Below, in pieces: positions 30,181-40,617 of a DNA stretch of 64,000 nt. The position numbers and the translations under genes were made by a program. Source of the DNA: Acidipila sp. EB88 (lineage in GTDB: Bacteria > Acidobacteriota > Terriglobia > Terriglobales > Acidobacteriaceae); assembly GCF_003858395.1 (NCBI RefSeq), contig NZ_QWEV01000005.1, forward strand, positions 2,914,001 through 2,978,000, in the 5' to 3' direction. Every line of letters begins with the position of its first letter. Positions within the stretch are counted from its first letter, which is position 1. The notes beneath the pieces were generated by a model. The model did no database searches. It had not been told where the DNA came from and saw only the letters and a list, made by a program, of their open reading frames with translations.

Positions 30181-33100
30181 ATGGCCACGGCAGCTCGTAA
30201 GGCACAGGCAGGCACTGGGACCAGGGGCGCAAAGACGCTGCCGATCTCCGCTATTTTTCTCTTCAGAATGCGACCGGCAGCCATCGCTCTGCCGCTCCTG
30301 TCCATGTTGCTTGTTTCGACATCAGGGGCTGGTGCGCAATCCAGCTCTTCGTCGCTATCAGGTACGGTCACGGATGCGAGTGGTGCGGTCATCACCAACG
30401 CCAAGGTGACTGTCAAGAATGAAGCGACCAACGAAGAGCACACCATCACCACCAATGGGGCCGGGGCATATACCTTCCCGAACCTGGCGATCGGGCTTTA
30501 CACCGTAACGGTCACGGCGAACGGCTTTGAGTCCACCGTGCAGCAGGGCACGCACCTCGATCCAAACATTGGCTCCCGCTACGACGCTTCGCTCAAGACA
30601 GGCAACGCCAGCACATCGGTGACCGTGCAGGCCAACGCCAACACCCTGCAGACCGAGTCGTCATCGGTCGGGCAGCTGGTCACCTCCGACCAGGTCAAGT
30701 CCATCCAGCTGAACGGCCGCAACCCGATCTACCTCTCGCAGCTGGAACCGGGTGTCGCGCGCAACTCGCCCATGTCGTCGTTCAACTTCGCTCCGGATTT
30801 CAGTGGCCCGGTGATCAACGGCGCCCGCTCCAATGAATCGCTGATCACGCTGGACGGCTCGCCGATGGTGCGTACCCGTGGCAACGGCACTCAGATCGGC
30901 GTCTCGGATGTGGACACCATCTCGCAGGTGCAGATCCTGACCACCAGCTATCCCGCGGAGTTCGGTGAAACCTCCGGCGGCCTGGTGCAACTCGTTCCAA
31001 AGAGCGGAACCAGCACCTACCATGGCTCGGCTTACGATTACCTGCGCAACTCCTTCTTCGACGCCAACACCTGGCTGCGCAACCAGTCGACGGATCCAAC
31101 GATTGCCGATCATCCCGCGCCGTTCCGCTTCAACCAGTTCGGCTGGAACCTGAATGGCCCGGTGTACATCCCGGGGCACTTCAACAAGCTGAAGACCAAG
31201 CTGTTCTTCCTGGCCGGCGAAGAGTTCCTGCGCTACCGGCAAAACGCGACGCAGCAGGGCCGCGTGCCCACCGCGCTGATGCGGACCGGCGATTTCAGCG
31301 AACTGCTTGCGCCGGGCAACATCTTCTACGGCGCGCCTGTGCAGCTGAAGAACCCGGTGACCGGGCAGCCGTACGCGGGCAACGTGATCCCGGCGGCCCA
31401 ACTCAGTCCAAACGGCATCGGACTGCTCAATGCATTCCCGACGCCGACCGGCCTCAGTGGCACCAACAACTGGATCGCGTCCGCACCGTATCCACAGAAC
31501 CAGCGCAAGGACACGCTGGTGATCGACTATGTGCCTGCCGAAGCGCACCACATACGATTCAGTGTTCTGAGCCAGCACTACGACCAGCTGGTTCCATTCG
31601 CGGGTAACTTCAACCGCACGCCGCAGGCTTGGGACTGGCCCAACCAGGTGGGTGTGCTGCACTACACCTGGACGATCAGCCCGTCCATGGTCAACGACGC
31701 GACCTTCTCCGTGTCGGCTGATCACGTCACGATCACGACGGATACTTCCAGTGGCCTCTATAACCGTACCAACTACGGGATCAACTTCCCGTATGTCTTT
31801 CCCGCGGCCGACAAGCTGATCCAGGACAAGATTCCGACGATCAACATCCAGAACTTCACCATTCTTGATGGCGGGCCCTACCCCTCGCACTCGGGCGGCG
31901 TGATCACCAACCTTGCCGACAATCTCACCAAGGTGATTGGCACACACACGCTTACGTTTGGCGGCCTCTGGGAGCGCACCGGTGAGAACAACTTCGACCA
32001 GATCGACGTGAGCAGCACCACGCCAGGAGCCACCAACAACCAGAATGGCCAGTTCGTTTTCACCGATACACGCGCCAACCTGGCTTCTTCAGGAGCAGCG
32101 GTGGGCAACGCGGCACTGGGCCTGTTCGACAGCTACGGTGAGATCGGGCAAAAATCCTACACGCTCTTCCGCAACAACTTCTTCGCCGGCTTTGCCCAGG
32201 ACCAGTGGCGCGCGAACTCCAAGACAGTGATCGAGTACGGCTTACGCTACAGCGTCATGGAGCCGTTCTACGCGCTCTGGCGGAACCAGTCGGTGTTCGA
32301 TCCGACTTTCTACAATCCGTCGAACGCTGTGACCGTGAACCCCACGACCGATACGATCACCGGGGGTGATCCATACAACGGCGTCACGATCCCCGGCAGC
32401 GGCTTCCCGAGCTCGGCGCAGGGGCATGTACCTGCCAATATCTTGAGCACGTACGGCAACCTGTTCCATAACACGCCGCGAGGCTATTCGAACACGATCT
32501 TTACCGACTTCCAGCCGCGTCTTGGCTTCACCTACCAGGTGCAGCCGGGCACGGTGATCCGCGCCGGTGGTGGTCGCTTCGTGCAGCGCATTGGCATCAG
32601 CGATTCGGTGCAGCTTGGCGGCAATGCGCCGTTCCAGCCGACCACCAGCATTACCGGTGGCAGCGTGGATGACCCGGGTGGCACGGCAGCCGGGCAGTAT
32701 CCGCTTGCGTTGTCCTCGCAGGCCAAGAACTTCCCGAACCCGAACGCCTGGAGCTGGAACGTGGCGGTCGAGCAGGAGATCCCGAGCTTCGGAACCTTTA
32801 CCGCTGCGTACGTCGGACGTAAGGGCATCCACCTAACCCAGCTCGATAACGTGAACCAGCTTCAGCCAGGCTCGCTGCAAAGCGGCGCCGCCATTGGACA
32901 GGCAGATGCCCTCCGCCCGTACAAGGGCTTTGCCAGCATTCTGCAGGACACGAATGCGGGCAGCTCCATGTACAACGGCCTGCAGCTGAACCTGCGTCGT
33001 CGTTTGTCCAAGGGCGTGTCGTTTGGCGTGGCCTATACCTTCTCGAAGAGCATGGACTACGGCTCGAACCAGGGCTATGTTCTGCCCAACGTTTACAACG

Positions 33101-33696
33101 AGCGGATCAACTACGGTCCGAGCGACTTTGATATTCGTCACATTCTTGTCGTGAATTACGTGTGGAACATTCCCTACGCGGGGCAGGGTGGCAACCGGCT
33201 CATGAAGGGTGCGCTTGGCAACTGGCAGGTATCCGGAACGACCCAGGCGCAGACCGGCGAACCGTTCAGTGTTGGCACAGGCAATGACTATGCCGGTGTC
33301 GGGCAGGGCTCTGGTACGCAGCTCTGGAACCTCACGCGGCAGCCTGTGCTGAACAAGCAGTTCACCGGCGCGGCAGGTGGTGGCAATTACTTTGACCCAA
33401 GCACCTTTGCCGCACCGGCTCCGGGGACCTTTGCCGGTGCCGAAAGCCGCAACCAGATCTACAACCCGGGCTTCCAAAGCTGGAACATCGCACTGGTCAA
33501 GGCTTTCAGCGTGATTCCAAATCACGAGAACCACCAGGTCACGTTCCGCGCCGAGGCCTTCAACTTCACCAACCACCCTAACTGGGATGGGCCTGACTCC
33601 AACCCGACCGATGGCAACTTCGGCCAGGTGACACAGAAGGGCAACTCCTATGCTTCGGACCGGCAGCTGCAGTTCAGCCTGCGCTACCAGTTCTAA
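30181..33696 (+). CDS. TonB-dependent receptor-like outer-membrane protein (Oar-like)
   Basis: An 1171-residue Oar-like protein. The N-terminus has a longish basic leader before a signal peptide core (AIALPLLSMLLVSTSGAGA-QSSSSS), then a carboxypeptidase-regulatory-like domain (LSGTVTDASGAVITNAKVTV to about residue 135), a plug-like region (SDQVKSIQLNGRNPIYLSQLEPG; LITLDGSPM; LVQLVPKSGTS) and a barrel ending QFSLRYQF with the outer-membrane terminal Phe. GGAGG lies 5 bases before ATG 30181. It follows a LacI operator and precedes an alpha-mannosidase gene, so import or binding of mannose-containing glycans is plausible but unproven. Confidence 0.92.
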   Translation: MATAARKAQAGTGTRGAKTLPISAIFLFRMRPAAIALPLLSMLLVSTSGAGAQSSSSSLSGTVTDASGAVITNAKVTVKNEATNEEHTITTNGAGAYTFPNLAIGLYTVTVTANGFESTVQQGTHLDPNIGSRYDASLKTGNASTSVTVQANANTLQTESSSVGQLVTSDQVKSIQLNGRNPIYLSQLEPGVARNSPMSSFNFAPDFSGPVINGARSNESLITLDGSPMVRTRGNGTQIGVSDVDTISQVQILTTSYPAEFGETSGGLVQLVPKSGTSTYHGSAYDYLRNSFFDANTWLRNQSTDPTIADHPAPFRFNQFGWNLNGPVYIPGHFNKLKTKLFFLAGEEFLRYRQNATQQGRVPTALMRTGDFSELLAPGNIFYGAPVQLKNPVTGQPYAGNVIPAAQLSPNGIGLLNAFPTPTGLSGTNNWIASAPYPQNQRKDTLVIDYVPAEAHHIRFSVLSQHYDQLVPFAGNFNRTPQAWDWPNQVGVLHYTWTISPSMVNDATFSVSADHVTITTDTSSGLYNRTNYGINFPYVFPAADKLIQDKIPTINIQNFTILDGGPYPSHSGGVITNLADNLTKVIGTHTLTFGGLWERTGENNFDQIDVSSTTPGATNNQNGQFVFTDTRANLASSGAAVGNAALGLFDSYGEIGQKSYTLFRNNFFAGFAQDQWRANSKTVIEYGLRYSVMEPFYALWRNQSVFDPTFYNPSNAVTVNPTTDTITGGDPYNGVTIPGSGFPSSAQGHVPANILSTYGNLFHNTPRGYSNTIFTDFQPRLGFTYQVQPGTVIRAGGGRFVQRIGISDSVQLGGNAPFQPTTSITGGSVDDPGGTAAGQYPLALSSQAKNFPNPNAWSWNVAVEQEIPSFGTFTAAYVGRKGIHLTQLDNVNQLQPGSLQSGAAIGQADALRPYKGFASILQDTNAGSSMYNGLQLNLRRRLSKGVSFGVAYTFSKSMDYGSNQGYVLPNVYNERINYGPSDFDIRHILVVNYVWNIPYAGQGGNRLMKGALGNWQVSGTTQAQTGEPFSVGTGNDYAGVGQGSGTQLWNLTRQPVLNKQFTGAAGGGNYFDPSTFAAPAPGTFAGAESRNQIYNPGFQSWNIALVKAFSVIPNHENHQVTFRAEAFNFTNHPNWDGPDSNPTDGNFGQVTQKGNSYASDRQLQFSLRYQF

Positions 33697-33711
33697 ACAC
33701 AGCAAACAACT

Positions 33712-33748
33712 ACAGTGGGAGCAGCGGAGTCTCCGCTGCTCCCACTGT
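33712..33748. terminator. Long inverted repeat after the receptor gene
   Basis: An almost perfect repeat with arms of about 17 bases (starting ACAGTGGGAGCAGCGGA) and a minimal loop, 15 bases after the receptor stop; TGTTTG follows. A partial terminator that lowers expression of the next gene relative to the receptor is likely. Confidence 0.7.
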
Positions 33749-33827
33749 GGTGTTTGCGGGCAGGTTGCCAATCACCCTGTCCTATTCAACGAATGCGCAA
33801 GCGTACCCAGCACGAAAGGAATTCAGC

Positions 33828-36800
33828 ATGAAGCCACACCATCGATTTCGCAGGCAGTACACACACCGCCTGGCCATGGCAGCTCTTTGTATCTCGGGGG
33901 TGGCAGTGCCGTCCCTTACGGCGCATGCCCAGGAGCACCATGAAGCGGAGCAGGCCCTGATCGATGCGCTCCCGCCGGCAGCCCGCACGGTCGTGGACCG
34001 GCTTGACATGCTGGACAAGTTCGAGGCGTCCGACTGGCGCTATCACGTGGGGGACATCCCGCACGGCGAGTCAATCACGTTGGACGACGCAAGCTGGCAG
34101 ACAGTGCAGCCCAAGAGTGAAGCGCCCAAGGAAGCAGTCTGGTACCGGCGCACCATCGAGATTCCAAAAGCATTCCATGGGTACGACGCGACGGGCACAC
34201 GCATCACGTTTCGCTTTCGTGCGTCAGCGCATGGAGACGTTCCGGAGATCGTGTACTTCAATGGACGACGCGTAGCCCTCGGCGCCGACCTGGAACCGAT
34301 TGTGTTGACAGAGAGCGCCAAGCCCGGCGAGCGGATACTTATTGCAGTGAAGCTGCTGCAGACCGCGGGTCCGAAGACTTTCCGCGGCGCGATGCTGCAT
34401 GTGGACTACCCTGCGGACCGGCCCAACCCATCCGAAGTGCGAGCGGAAGCACTCTCCGCCATGGCGCTGATTCCGTCCCTGTCGAAGGATGTGAATGCCG
34501 ATAAAGCAACGGTGGAGAAGGCGTTGGCTGCGATCAACCTCAAGGCCCTGGACATGCCCGGCGCCACTGCCCGGCAACAGTTCGACACCTCGCTTCACGC
34601 CGCACAAACACAGCTTGAAGTACTGCGGCCGATGCTGCAGCAGGTTTCATTTCACGAGACGGGGAACTCGCACATCGACGCAGCGTGGCTGTGGCCTGCG
34701 ACCGAGACCGTGGACGTGGTGCGGCGCACGTTCGGCACCGCGGCCCAGCTGCTCAACGAGTACCCGAAGTACACCTACACGCAGTCTGCGGCGCAGTACA
34801 ACGAGTGGATGGCGAACAAGTATCCCGAGTTGAACGACCAGATCAAGCAGGACATCCAGGCTGGTCGCTGGGAGATCGTCGGCGGGATGTGGGTTGAGCC
34901 GGACCTCAACCTGCCGGATGGAGAGTCGCTGGTGCGTTCGATCCTGATCGGCAAGCGCTTCTATCAGAAAGAGTACGGCGTCGATGTGCACATCGGCTGG
35001 AACCCCGACTCGTTCGGCTATAACTGGCAGCTGCCGCAGATTTACCTGAAGTCGGGTATCGACACATTTGTCACCCAGAAGATGGAGTGGAACGACACCA
35101 ACCAGTTGCCCTTCAAGCTTTTCTGGTGGCAATCACCGGATGGCAGCAAGGTGTTGACGTACTTCCCGCATGGCTATGGCAACCAGTCGATAGAACCGAT
35201 CCGTCTGTCTACTGACCTCGCCACGGCGCGGAAGCAGGCGCCCGGTCTGCCGAGCGTGATGGACCTGTACGGTGTGGGCGACCATGGCGGCGGCCCCACT
35301 CGCGCGATGCTGGACGAGGGAATGGAGTGGGCAAAACCCGGCAAGGTGACACCGAACGTGCAGTTCGGCACTGCCGACTCTTACTTCAAGGAAGTGCGGC
35401 CCAAGATTGCGGATGCCTCCAAGACCTGGAACTACGCCTCCATGGGTGACGGTTACACGTACCCCGCAACGGCGGCAGACCAGGTGAGTATCCCGACCTG
35501 GAACGACGAGTTGTATCTCGAGTACCACCGCGGCGTGTACACCACGCAGGCCAAGCACAAGCTCGGTATGCGGAACAGCGAGATCGAAACGCTGGATGCC
35601 GAGAAGCTTGCCTCGCTCGCGTGGCTGGGCGGCACTCCATACCCGGCGGATACGTTCACTGACGCCTGGAAGAACATCACGTTCAACGACTTCCACGACC
35701 TCGCGGCGGGCTCAGGCATTGCCGTGATCTACCGCGATGCGCAGAAGGAGTTCGACACGGTGCGGCGCGAGACCAGCGAGATCAGCGATGGCTCGCTGAA
35801 GCAGCTTGCTGCCTCGATCAACACGAGCGGCAAGCAGGGTGTGCCGGTGCTTGTGTGGAATCCGCTGGCCTGGGAGCGCTCGGGGCTGGTCACGGTAGAC
35901 GTGCAACTGCCCGAGACAACGAACGATGTGTCGGTGATTGATGCGGAAGGCAAGGTGCTGCCGTCGGAGATCATCTCGAGCAACGCCGGAACGAGCAGCT
36001 TCAAGCTGCTGGTGCGTGCCGAGAAGGTGCCTTCGCTTGGCTATGCCGTGCTGCACGTGGTGCCGGGCAAGAAGAGTTTCACGAGCGACGTGAAGGCGGA
36101 CGGTCTGACGCTTGAGAACGGCATGCTGCGGGTCAAGGTTGATCCAGCTACGGGGTGCATTACCAGCCTGTATGACAAGGGCACCAGCTTTGAAACGCTG
36201 GCAGCAGGCGGCTGTGGGAACGAATTGCAGGCCTTCAAGGACACGCCCAAGGACTATGACGCGTGGAACATCGATCCGGGCACGCTCGACGTGCCGCCGA
36301 CCAAGCTCAATACGGTGGAGTCGGTAAAGCTGGTCGAGAACACCCCGCTGCGTTCGGTCATCCGGATCCAGCGCAAGTGGCAGAGCTCGACATTCACGCA
36401 GGATGTTGCATTGTCTGCGGGTAGCGATCACGTGGTGGTCACGACCGATGTGGACTGGCGTGAGCGCCACATCCTTCTGAAGGCCGCGTTCCCGTTGGCG
36501 GCGACCAGCAAGAATGCCACCTACGAGATTCCTTATGGCTCGATCGAACGCCCCACCACGCGCAACAACAGCTTTGAGAAAGGCAGGTTCGAGGTGCCGG
36601 CACTGCGCTGGGCCGATGAAGGCGACGCGCAACATGGCTTCAGCCTCCTGAACAACTCCAAGTACGGCTATGACGCCGTAGGAAACGTGTTGCGCCTCTC
36701 GCTGTTGCGTTCGCCCACAAGCCCGGACGCGGAAGCCGACCAGGGCGCTCAGCACTTTACCTACGCGCTGTACCCGCACGCCGCGGATTGGAAGAAGGCC

Positions 36801-37163
36801 GGCACAGTCGAGCATGGGTACGAGTTCAACTACCCCATGCAGGCGATGCAGGTGGAGGCCCACGCGGGTGCGCTGCCGGCGATGCATAGCTATGCGGCTG
36901 TTGATTCGGACCACGTCGTGCTGACCGCCATGAAGAAGGCGGAAGATTCTGATGCCCTGGTGCTACGCATGTATGAGTCAGCTGGCAAAGAGGAAGCAGT
37001 CAAGGTCAAGTTGCCGCCTGGCGCATCCAGCGCAACCATCACCAACCTGATGGAGAACAAGGACGGAGCAAGTGTGCCGGTCACGGGCGACGTGGCCACC
37101 GTCTCCATTCACCCGTACGAAATCCTGTCGCTCAAGGTGACGTATACCCACAACGCTCGTTAA
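33828..37163 (+). CDS. GH38 alpha-mannosidase, secreted
   Basis: An 1111-residue glycoside hydrolase family 38 enzyme that releases alpha-mannose from glycans. Signal peptide ends LTAHA-QEHHE. Catalytic landmarks: HIDAAWLWP (His282 and Asp284, zinc ligands) and WNPDSFGYNWQLPQI with the nucleophile Asp394. C-terminal domains (GLTLENGMLRVKVDPATGCITSLYD; the AFPLAATSKNATYEIPYGSIERPT block) match the beta-sandwich regions of the family. AAGGA lies 8 bases before ATG 33828; in-frame codons further upstream fall inside the hairpin at 33712-33748 and are not used. It is likely co-transcribed, at lower level, with the receptor upstream. Confidence 0.95.
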   Translation: MKPHHRFRRQYTHRLAMAALCISGVAVPSLTAHAQEHHEAEQALIDALPPAARTVVDRLDMLDKFEASDWRYHVGDIPHGESITLDDASWQTVQPKSEAPKEAVWYRRTIEIPKAFHGYDATGTRITFRFRASAHGDVPEIVYFNGRRVALGADLEPIVLTESAKPGERILIAVKLLQTAGPKTFRGAMLHVDYPADRPNPSEVRAEALSAMALIPSLSKDVNADKATVEKALAAINLKALDMPGATARQQFDTSLHAAQTQLEVLRPMLQQVSFHETGNSHIDAAWLWPATETVDVVRRTFGTAAQLLNEYPKYTYTQSAAQYNEWMANKYPELNDQIKQDIQAGRWEIVGGMWVEPDLNLPDGESLVRSILIGKRFYQKEYGVDVHIGWNPDSFGYNWQLPQIYLKSGIDTFVTQKMEWNDTNQLPFKLFWWQSPDGSKVLTYFPHGYGNQSIEPIRLSTDLATARKQAPGLPSVMDLYGVGDHGGGPTRAMLDEGMEWAKPGKVTPNVQFGTADSYFKEVRPKIADASKTWNYASMGDGYTYPATAADQVSIPTWNDELYLEYHRGVYTTQAKHKLGMRNSEIETLDAEKLASLAWLGGTPYPADTFTDAWKNITFNDFHDLAAGSGIAVIYRDAQKEFDTVRRETSEISDGSLKQLAASINTSGKQGVPVLVWNPLAWERSGLVTVDVQLPETTNDVSVIDAEGKVLPSEIISSNAGTSSFKLLVRAEKVPSLGYAVLHVVPGKKSFTSDVKADGLTLENGMLRVKVDPATGCITSLYDKGTSFETLAAGGCGNELQAFKDTPKDYDAWNIDPGTLDVPPTKLNTVESVKLVENTPLRSVIRIQRKWQSSTFTQDVALSAGSDHVVVTTDVDWRERHILLKAAFPLAATSKNATYEIPYGSIERPTTRNNSFEKGRFEVPALRWADEGDAQHGFSLLNNSKYGYDAVGNVLRLSLLRSPTSPDAEADQGAQHFTYALYPHAADWKKAGTVEHGYEFNYPMQAMQVEAHAGALPAMHSYAAVDSDHVVLTAMKKAEDSDALVLRMYESAGKEEAVKVKLPPGASSATITNLMENKDGASVPVTGDVATVSIHPYEILSLKVTYTHNAR

Positions 37164-37214
37164 CAGTTCCCGGGATTGCTGTGCGCAGGGTTCGGTATAG
37201 GCCCTGCGGCTGAG

Positions 37215-37245
37215 AGCCCGCCCTGCAGAAGGGCGGGCTTTTCTT
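37215..37245 (+). terminator. Rho-independent terminator of the mannosidase gene
   Basis: AGCCCGCCC and GGGCGGGCT form a 9-base stem around TGCAGAA and are followed by TTTTCTT. It lies 52 bases after the stop. Confidence 0.85.
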
Positions 37246-37325
37246 GGCCCTGCTGACTATGTGTCCCGTCGCGTAGCTGGCTCAGCGTTGATGGGCACAG
37301 CCGCTGCATCGCTGCGCGCATGCTC

Positions 37326-38423
37326 CTAGTGTGGTGAGACGACACTGCCTCGCCACACGTACTCAAGTGCTTCCGGCAGTGTTTGTTGCTTCACGGCGCG
37401 GTCCACATGTGCGGCGTTTTGCGCGAACACAAACTGGTAGTGGTAGTGCTTGCGGGCGAGGGCCGACGCCATCTTCTCGTTCGCCAGTACCCAGTCATGC
37501 ATGCCGTCGCGCATGACATTCGGGTTGAGAAGGTCGCGGTCCCCAACCTCGAGCCACAGGCGCAAGGGCTTGCGGGGGACATCGGCGACGAGGTGCTCGG
37601 GAAACTCCCACGCACCATGCGGAGTCGCGGAGCTTGATGGCCACTGCTGGTTGATCCAGGTGCCGGAGTAAGCAAGCACGCGGTGGTAAAGCTCAGGATG
37701 GTACCAGGCCATGATGAGGGCGGCCGCTCCGCCTGAAGATCCGCCCATGGTAGCGCGAAGATCGGGGTCGCGGGTGAGGCGAACATGGCAGCGGGCCTCC
37801 ACTTCGGGGAGAATCTCATGTTCCACGAACTCGGCGTATCGACCGGACATCGTGTCGTACTCAAGCCCGCGCTCCGAGCCCTGGGCGTCTCCGCCGCCAT
37901 TCGCGATGGAGATCGCGATCATGGACGGAACACGATGCGCCGCGATGAGATTGTCCAGGGTGGCGAATAGCATCGGATCGGGCCCGTCCTCGTCGATGAT
38001 GAATGGCGATGCGGAGCCCGGATCATACCCTGCCGGGACATAGACCGTGATGGTGCGGGCGTAGGGAGCCGGGTGGCTGGTAGTGACAATGAGGCGGGCA
38101 GGATCATGTGGATCGGGAGTGCCGAAGGTACCTGGCGTTCGCGCGATGCCGGGATAGGCATGGCTATCTGCGGAGGAAAGTGTAAACACAATAACCTGGC
38201 CGCGAGGCGTGGCTGCATGCGCCAGCGTGTCAAGCGACGCGGGGTGTGTGGGCCCGAGCAGGAAGTTGCCATCCCTGTCTGGCGGTGGGACGCTGGTGTC
38301 GCCGAGGGTGCTGGTATGCACATAGCCGGGGCTGTGAGCGTCGCGCGTGGGAGGGTCAGGCTGCTGCGCGGAGGCAAGCGTGCACAGCACGAAGAAGGCA
38401 AGAGCGAGGCGAGTGTCAGGCAT
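37326..38423 (-). CDS. Secreted alpha/beta hydrolase, enterochelin esterase (Fes/IroE)-like
   Basis: A 365-residue serine hydrolase of the esterase D/Fes group. Signal peptide MPDTRLALAFFVLCTLASA. The oxyanion/aspartate region is SPFIIDEDGPDP; the nucleophile elbow is TMGGSSGGAAALIM (G-x-S-x-G), the acid region is LWLEVGDRDLLN and the final His is in AQNAAHVDRAV. It would cleave an ester, either on a siderophore or an acyl or feruloyl ester of a plant polysaccharide; the nearby mannosidase and GH43 genes favour the latter. The frame is open to 38600, but the signal peptide fixes the start at ATG 38423. Divergent from the alditol oxidase gene. Confidence 0.88.
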   Translation of the reverse strand: MPDTRLALAFFVLCTLASAQQPDPPTRDAHSPGYVHTSTLGDTSVPPPDRDGNFLLGPTHPASLDTLAHAATPRGQVIVFTLSSADSHAYPGIARTPGTFGTPDPHDPARLIVTTSHPAPYARTITVYVPAGYDPGSASPFIIDEDGPDPMLFATLDNLIAAHRVPSMIAISIANGGGDAQGSERGLEYDTMSGRYAEFVEHEILPEVEARCHVRLTRDPDLRATMGGSSGGAAALIMAWYHPELYHRVLAYSGTWINQQWPSSSATPHGAWEFPEHLVADVPRKPLRLWLEVGDRDLLNPNVMRDGMHDWVLANEKMASALARKHYHYQFVFAQNAAHVDRAVKQQTLPEALEYVWRGSVVSPH

Positions 38424-38621
38424 GATGTCAGGTGTCAGGCGGTCGGTGTGAGCATCGAGTAGCCAAGATACGCCAATTGTCGGCCCAATGGGCGCCCTTG
38501 CAGAGGCACAACACCTGTTCGCCTTTTTGGTCGAGATTTTTGTTCCCTTGTGTAAGCGCCAGCGTGTGAAATGACGGGGAGCATGGCTCTCGCTCCACAA
38601 GCGCAGGAAGGACTGGAATCA

Positions 38622-39965
38622 ATGAACAAGCGACAGTTTTTGAAGGGGAGTCTTGCCTTGTCGGCGGTGGCTGCCTTGCATCGCCAGCGAGCCGGTGCGG
38701 AAGTGACCGTGCCACGCGATAATTGGGCAGGCACGTTTCATTACCATACCGATCGCGTGCTGCAGCCTCGGTCGGTGGATGAGGTGTGCCAGGCTGTGAA
38801 AAGTGTGTCCAGCGTGCGCGCCCTCGGCACCCGGCATAGCTTCAACGGCATCGCCGACTCGACCTCTGCGCAGATCAGTACTCTCGGACTTACAGATTTT
38901 CAGATCGACCCGGTGGCAAAGACGGTTACGGTGGGCAGCGGGATGAAGTATGGCGACCTCGCGAAGGCGTTGGACAAGGCCGGGTTCGCGCTCGCCAACA
39001 TGGCCTCCCTGCCACATATCTCAGTCGGCGGGTCCATCGCAACAGGAACGCACGGTTCCGGGCTGCGCAACGGCAACCTGGCGACCTCGGTACGAGGCCT
39101 TGAGTTCGTCGCGGCAGACGGCAAAGTGCACACCTTGCGCAGCGATCGCGACGGCGATGCGTTCCAGGGTGCGGTGGTCGGGCTTGGATCGTTCGGTATT
39201 GTCACACACGTCACACTTGCTATCGAGCCCACTTACAACATGACACAGATCGTGTACCGGGACCTGGATTTCGCGCAGCTGGAGCACAACTTCGAAGCGA
39301 TCATGAACACGGGCTACAGCACGTCCTTGTTTACGAACTGGCAGCACCACCAGGCCTGGCAGGTCTGGATCAAGCGCCGGGTCGATCAGGATGGCAGTGC
39401 GCCGCCGCCTGCAAACTTCTATGGCGCTACATTGGCAACGCAGAAGCTGCACCCTGTGCTGGGACAGGACCCGGCAAAAACAACAGAGCAGCTGAACATG
39501 GTGGGCAAGTGGTATGAACGGCTGCCGCACTTTAAGATGGAGTTCACCCCCTCCACTGGCCGCGAGATCCAGACTGAATACTTCGTTCCATTTGAATCCG
39601 CTTACCAGGCCGTACTGGCCGTGGAAAGTTTGCGCGACCAGATCACTCCGCACCTTTTTGTCACGGAACTGCGCTCGATTGCTGCAGACGACTTATGGCT
39701 CAGCATGGCATACCAGAGGCGCTCGCTTGCGATCCACTTCACCTGGAAACCAGAGTGGGATGCGGTCACGCTGCTGCTGCCGCAGATTGAAGCAAAGCTG
39801 AAGCCGTTTTCTCCACGCCCGCACTGGGCCAAGGTCAACACGCTCCGTGCCGCGCAGATCGACGGTGTCTACCCGAAGATGAGCGAGTTCAAGCAGATGA
39901 GAAAGCAGTACGATCCACAGGGGAAGTTCGTGAATAGCTACATGCGGGAGGAAGTGCTGGGCTAA
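38622..39965 (+). CDS. FAD-linked alditol/xylitol oxidase-like protein
   Basis: A 447-residue vanillyl-alcohol-oxidase-superfamily flavoprotein of the AldO type. The N-terminus MNKRQFLKGSLALSAVAAL looks like a Tat-type signal with a single Arg (K-R-Q-F-L-K). Landmarks: NWAGTFHYHTDR, RALGTRHSFN with His72 at the position of covalent FAD attachment in AldO, LPHISVGGSIATGTHGSG and the substrate region near the C-terminus (HWAKVNT). It would oxidise a sugar alcohol terminal carbon with oxygen, giving aldose and H2O2. AGGAAGGA lies about 10 bases before ATG 38622. Divergent from the esterase gene; context suggests use of polyols from glycan breakdown. Confidence 0.9.
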   Translation: MNKRQFLKGSLALSAVAALHRQRAGAEVTVPRDNWAGTFHYHTDRVLQPRSVDEVCQAVKSVSSVRALGTRHSFNGIADSTSAQISTLGLTDFQIDPVAKTVTVGSGMKYGDLAKALDKAGFALANMASLPHISVGGSIATGTHGSGLRNGNLATSVRGLEFVAADGKVHTLRSDRDGDAFQGAVVGLGSFGIVTHVTLAIEPTYNMTQIVYRDLDFAQLEHNFEAIMNTGYSTSLFTNWQHHQAWQVWIKRRVDQDGSAPPPANFYGATLATQKLHPVLGQDPAKTTEQLNMVGKWYERLPHFKMEFTPSTGREIQTEYFVPFESAYQAVLAVESLRDQITPHLFVTELRSIAADDLWLSMAYQRRSLAIHFTWKPEWDAVTLLLPQIEAKLKPFSPRPHWAKVNTLRAAQIDGVYPKMSEFKQMRKQYDPQGKFVNSYMREEVLG

Positions 39966-40257
39966 GGCTGAACCCTCGGCGCTCGCCTTGCTCGCCTCAG
40001 GCATAGTTTTCCTACGCTTGAGTTGTAATGCCGCTGTGCATAGCCGCGCAGCAGTTCTGTTCTCCGTACGGTTCGGCGGGATGCATGATCTCCAGGGCTG
40101 CGCAGGCAGCACCTGCAGCCGAGCGAGAGCGCCGAGCGCTTATGGTTTGGCATGAGTTCGGTCGCGGCTGCGAGCTTCGTTGACTGCGATGTTCCGGAAT
40201 GAAGCCGGGGTGATTCCTCGAGAAGGACTCCAAGTGCGTCAGGCAAGGAGGCAAACG

Positions 40258-40617
40258 ATGCGTGTGATGGTGCTGGTGAAAGCGACTGAGGAGAGCGAAC
40301 GCGGAACTCTGCCTTCCGCAGCGCTGCTCGAGGCAATGGGCGCTTACAACGAGGAGCTGCAAGCCGCCGGCATACTGCGCGCAGCTGACGGCCTCAAGCC
40401 GACATCGCAGGGGAAGCGCATCGCCTTCGATGGTGCAGAGCGGGCAGTCATTGATGGGCCTTTCGATGTGACCCGCGAGCTGGTTGCCGGGTACTGGCTT
40501 TGGGAAGTCAGGGACATGGATGAAGCCGTTGCGTGGGTAAAACGTTGTCCGAATCCCATGACCGGGCCGAGCGAGATCGAGATACGGCCCCTGTACGACC
40601 TCGCTGATTTTCTGTAA
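40258..40617 (+). CDS. YCII/DGPF-domain protein
   Basis: A 119-residue protein beginning MRVMVLVKATEESERG and containing YNEELQAAGILRAADGL, VIDGPFDVTRELVAGYWLWEV and AVAWVKRCPNP, the full signature of the YCII-related (PF03795) DGPF subfamily. These small dimeric ferredoxin-like proteins often accompany ECF sigma factors; their function is not established. A perfect AAGGAGG ends 6 bases before ATG 40258, which rules out the longer open frame from 40180. It stands alone between the alditol oxidase and GH43 genes. No sigma factor gene is visible beside it. Confidence 0.93.
   Translation: MRVMVLVKATEESERGTLPSAALLEAMGAYNEELQAAGILRAADGLKPTSQGKRIAFDGAERAVIDGPFDVTRELVAGYWLWEVRDMDEAVAWVKRCPNPMTGPSEIEIRPLYDLADFL

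Noticed and set aside
33747-33827. Earlier in-frame start for the mannosidase
   Set aside because: It falls inside the long hairpin, while ATG 33828 has a ribosome site and begins the signal peptide.
37785-37970. Short plus-strand frames inside the esterase gene
   Set aside because: Antisense to a gene with a clear catalytic triad.
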